In this document: positions 7,738 through 10,437 of the stretch, one piece after another
How the letters are laid out: the number at the start of each line of letters is the position of its first letter
Position numbering within the stretch: position 1 is the stretch's first letter
Origin: Isohypsibius dastychi
Lineage: Eukaryota > Tardigrada > Eutardigrada > Parachela > Isohypsibiidae
Length of the DNA stretch: 10,437 bases
Assembly: GCA_034696485.1 (NCBI GenBank)
Contig: JAQIWT010001534.1
Span: forward strand, 1-10,437
Reading direction: 5' to 3'
The notes under the pieces: generated by a model
The model's database searches: none
Seen by the model: only the letters and a program-made list of their open reading frames with translations
Told to the model about the DNA's origin: nothing
Made by a program: the position numbers and the translations under genes

Positions 7738-8467
7738 ATGTTGTCTCTGCTTCTGGCTCTATCCGTGGTAACTCAATGTAAGTCAGCAGTTTAGAGTTTC
7801 TGTTTTATGACATAAGAAAAAACTTTCGATTACAGGTGTTCTGTTGGCATCAGGTGCTGCTCATGAGATGCGATTTAAGAACAGTTGCTCGCAAACTCTT
7901 ACTGTGTTCTCGCTGGGTGGAGGTAACAAAGATACTTGGTCTTTGAAAAAAGGACAAATGAACAGCAAGAAATTCCCACATGGCTGGCAAGGGAGATACT
8001 GGGCTCGAGCCAACGGAGTCCAGAACCTTGTCGTGGACACATTAGCAGAGTTTAAATTCAACGGAGCTAATGACATGGACTTTTATGACATTAGTCTTGT
8101 TGATGGTTTTACGATCCCCATGAAGATAACTCCTATACAAGGAACGTATCAGCGGAATGCAGCAAATTGCAGAGTTATCAGTTGTCGGACCAATTTCCTA
8201 CGGTCATGTCCGGAGGAACTCAAGCAGCGTCAAGGGAGTCAAGTTGTGGCTTGCCTCAGTGCCTGCGCTAAGTTCAATCGACCAGAGTACTGTTGCACAG
8301 GTGCTAGAAACACCCCACAAACGTGTCCACAAAACAAGTACGGAGCTTATTTCAAGAAATCCTGTCCGAATGTGTACACGTGGGCGTATGATGATCCTTC
8401 CAGCACATTCACTTGCAAATCAGCCAGTGGTAAATCAACAGCTTATTTGGTTGAGTTCTGTGGTTGA
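7738..8467 (+). CDS. Secreted thaumatin-like (PR-5/THN family) protein, 223 aa
   Basis: Two exons, 7738-7777 and 7836-8467, joined by a 58-nt intron (GTAAGT...TTACAG) that splits a Cys codon (T|GT). The N-terminus MLSLLLALSVVTQCVLLASG is a signal peptide, probably cut near residue 21-22, so the protein is secreted. Family marks: GRYWAR (66-71), TLAEF (82-86), DFYDISLVDGF (95-105), the C-x4-C pair 125/130, CC at 166-167, AYDDPSSTFTC (197-207) and a final Cys-Gly. The acidic-cleft set corresponding to plant REDDD is kept: R71, E85, D98, D103, with D199/D200. Mature cysteines number 12 (31, 125, 130, 138, 153, 157, 166, 167, 177, 190, 207, 222) against 16 in thaumatin. The Cys-rich segment between GRYWAR and TLAEF is reduced to about ten residues. 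In plants the family includes antifungal and glucan-binding proteins; a defence role in this animal is inference. Confidence 0.94.
7778..7835 (+). other. Intron (58 nt) in the signal-peptide region
   Basis: GTAAGT donor at 7778 and CGATTACAG acceptor ending at 7835, phase 1. Splicing creates Cys14 and extends the short first exon into one continuous hydrophobic signal sequence leading into the mature protein, which strongly supports both splice sites and the start at 7738. Confidence 0.9.
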
Positions 8468-8550
8468 TTATTTGTGCTGGTCACACGGCAGCTATCTAAT
8501 ATGCATGTTTTCATTTGTTCAATGCTTATATAAAGTTCATAGCCTTCCTG

Positions 8551-8556
8551 ATTAAA
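8551..8556 (+). terminator. Poly(A) signal ATTAAA of the thaumatin-like gene
   Basis: ATTAAA lies 84 bases after the TGA at 8465-8467, a short 3' UTR typical of nematodes. A weaker variant TATAAA occurs near 8529. Confidence 0.5.
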
Positions 8557-10200
8557 GTGGTTCCAGAATAAGTGACTCACAGGCTCGCTTGAAGCGCTAA
8601 GGTTCATCTGCGTAAAAGGTACCACGAGATATTTGTGACTGTTTCAACGAGGAACGATATTTGCTGGCAGGCAATGGCTATGTTCGACCTGAATGATTCT
8701 GACAGGCTTTCTGGCCAGAAGAAACTAAGAATGCAACTGATTCACTGGGATATTGCAGAATAGACATGTCAGCAAGTGCTTGCTCAGCAAACTTCTGGTT
8801 TGTGGTCGTTTTTCACCGCTTTGAACCTCCGTCATCGGTCGAACAGTTTAATGGTGGAAAACTGGAGTCAGTCATTATCAGAAAACGCAAATGTTCCGTT
8901 ACACTTAAAAAGAAATTCGATCAACTTCAACCACAAAGAATCAAGACAAAAGTAAGATAGACAAATCGAGAGGGACATTTAGAAGTGGACGAAGTTTTCA
9001 AAGAGGGACGTACACATCGCGTGAAAATCCGACTGACGGAATGAGAGTATCCGCAGTTCCGGTCCGCGTGTGAATCACCCAAAGGGTTTGGTGAGTTTGA
9101 ACCTCTAGGAACCCGCGGTTACGATTAATTTACCGGGCGAACCCATCACTCACGGTATTTTTCACAAATCCCGTTTGAACTAAAATGGTTTCAGGGAGAT
9201 CAAAAATTGCTTCTTTTCAGGAATCAAAACGCAGAATGAAACGACGACGAACGGGCATCAGCACATTTGTCATCGGGTATATCCGTTCAATCATATGACT
9301 CGCTCAAGCTCTAAGTCATTTTGTATCGTTCACGTTCAAATTTTTCCACCATTTTCCAAGTACACCAGGTGTTCTTGTTACTGATCTTTGACCTGCTGGG
9401 ATTGTGATGCTTTCGAAGGGTCAACCTTGACAGCCTTGAAAGAAGAGTCCATCGAAGAAACAAACGAGCGATCGGATAACTTCGTCCTACCGGAGCATCG
9501 AAACAAAACACACTTGATCTTTGTTTCGCCAGAAAAAATCGTTTATCTTATAAGAATCGCTCTCAGTAGAAACTGAAGAGAAAAAAAAGCCATGCATCAT
9601 TCACTAAAAGAGCAGCTGAACCATAAATTCGTGGATTTGATCGCAAGAAGAGATCTCTGTTTCAATATTTTCGAGGGAGTCAAACTGCGTAAAATAGTGT
9701 GTGAATATGAGTCTTTCCGTGCAGGATCAAACTGAAGCTTGGTACTTTCCCTGTCTTCAGGACTGATTGTACCGACCTATCGAATGCTCTCCTCTGAGAA
9801 CGTATTTAGTTGAGAAAATTATCATTCAGCAAAGTGAACTTTTTATTTAAATATCGTTTGAATGAAGCTGGGAATCGTATCGGTCTTTCATCAGACTGCT
9901 GAACTGATCCATTCGAAAAGCTTATCCCTATGACAAAAAGCAAACTGGTTTGGATGTGAACGAACTTGTGATGTCCAAGGCTTGAAGGTATCTGGTATTT
10001 CCCCCACGCTTCAGGCCTGGGCAACTTTGACCTTTTCCCTCAGTGGTATTCCTGTTCTTCTGTCAACATCCAGACCGCCTTCTTTCCAGTTAAATCATAC
10101 TAATAAAGTCCTGCGACTTAAGTTTCTCTTTTGAGATACTACAGAACTCATACGGGAAGCGTGTGTAGCCGTCCAAGTTCCTATTGTCCTTTCGTTCATG
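8557..10200. other. 1.6 kb without a supported gene
   Basis: Short open frames occur on both strands (for example 8766-8960 +, 9311-9511 -, 9388-9576 +, 9806-10024 -), but none shows a domain, signal peptide or consistent splice partners. An AATAAA at 10102-10107 could be a poly(A) signal for an unseen + strand gene. No RNA gene or long repeat was found. Confidence 0.4.
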
Positions 10201-10210
10201 CGACGGAAGG

Positions 10211-10300
10211 ATCTTGCCGGCAAGATTCTCTCGTCAGCAGCGTGCTTTCGTTTCTCGGCAAGATACTTTCGTTTCCGCCAAGATATAGTACTTTCGTGGT
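10211..10300. repeat. Palindrome plus CTTTCGTTTC..GCCAAGAT tandem repeats
   Basis: ATCTTGCCGGCAAGAT (10211-10226) is a perfect 16-base palindrome. Its right half recurs as CGGCAAGAT at 10256-10264 and CGCCAAGAT at 10276-10284, each preceded by CTTTCGTTTC; a third CTTTCGT follows near 10291. The unit is about 20-25 bases in two and a half decayed copies. Translated on the minus strand this gives a repeated Gly/Arg-Asn-Glu-Ser motif inside an open frame (10196-10411), which I take to be repeat rather than gene. Confidence 0.6.
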
Positions 10301-10322
10301 CTCTATATCTTCGGCCGATGGT

Positions 10323-10346
10323 CCGTCAGCCAGTCCGTCAGCTAGT
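10323..10346. repeat. 12-bp tandem duplication
   Basis: CCGTCAGCCAGT (10323-10334) is followed directly by CCGTCAGCTAGT (10335-10346), identical at 11 of 12 positions. On the minus strand it follows an AATAAA (TTTATT at 10361-10366 on +). Confidence 0.75.
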
Positions 10347-10437
10347 TTCCAAAACAATAATTTATTACAAATCCGTAACCACAGGCGATACAGAAAAAAC
10401 GATCGCAACAACGACGGGCGGCAGCTACACTACAGCC

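Noticed and set aside
8157-8555. 132-codon open frame on the + strand
   Set aside because: It is the shifted-frame shadow of the thaumatin-like exon, which has clear family motifs in its own frame.
1-10437. CRISPR arrays, rRNA, tRNA, bacterial operons or phage genes
   Set aside because: No regularly spaced repeats, no cloverleaf or rRNA-like blocks, and the genes present are intron-containing animal genes.

Overview
The window looks like animal DNA, most likely from a nematode. It holds two recognisable protein genes, both on the + strand: a secretin-type (class B) GPCR at about 2.7-3.85 kb and a secreted thaumatin-like protein at 7.74-8.47 kb. The nematode guess rests on three things. The introns are very small (49, 58, 64 and 66 nt). 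A T-run-plus-TTTCAG acceptor sits just upstream of the thaumatin start, as expected for spliced-leader trans-splicing. Thaumatin-like proteins are also a known secreted family of nematodes (they occur in some arthropods too). The species cannot be named from the sequence. There is no operon, Shine-Dalgarno or bacterial gene density; most of the window is non-coding and rich in decayed repeats.

Layout: 1-570 is AT-rich with one perfect hairpin (301-332). A perfect 20-bp palindrome lies at 573-592. A short element resembling a pogo/Tigger-type MITE end pair lies at 917-1000. 1001-2690 has no recognisable gene, apart from one orphan exon-like stretch at 1565-1691. 2693-3853 is the class B GPCR, from just before TM1 to the end of TM7. 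Its N-terminal hormone-binding domain is not found, and the TM2-TM3 junction carries an in-frame stop and a frame change. 4454-4845 is a GAACGG/CCGTTC-rich inverted-repeat block. 4961-5263 is a degenerate GTGAACTGCGGGTAACTG minisatellite. 5264-7640 has no gene I can support. 7646-8556 is the thaumatin-like gene with TATA-like box, splice acceptor, two coding exons and poly(A) signal. 8557-10200 shows nothing I can call. 10211-10346 has palindromic and short tandem repeats.

The two genes show no functional link. The most interesting points are: (1) the thaumatin-like protein lacks the Cys-rich segment that normally carries four cysteines, and keeps the other twelve, so two whole disulphides appear to be gone cleanly; (2) an out-of-frame upstream ATG is separated from the true start by a strong 3' splice acceptor; (3) the GPCR has lost conserved TM6 and TM7 polar-core residues and looks broken at extracellular loop 1, so it may be a recent pseudogene or a divergent receptor. 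I found no clear evidence of a previously undescribed multi-gene system.
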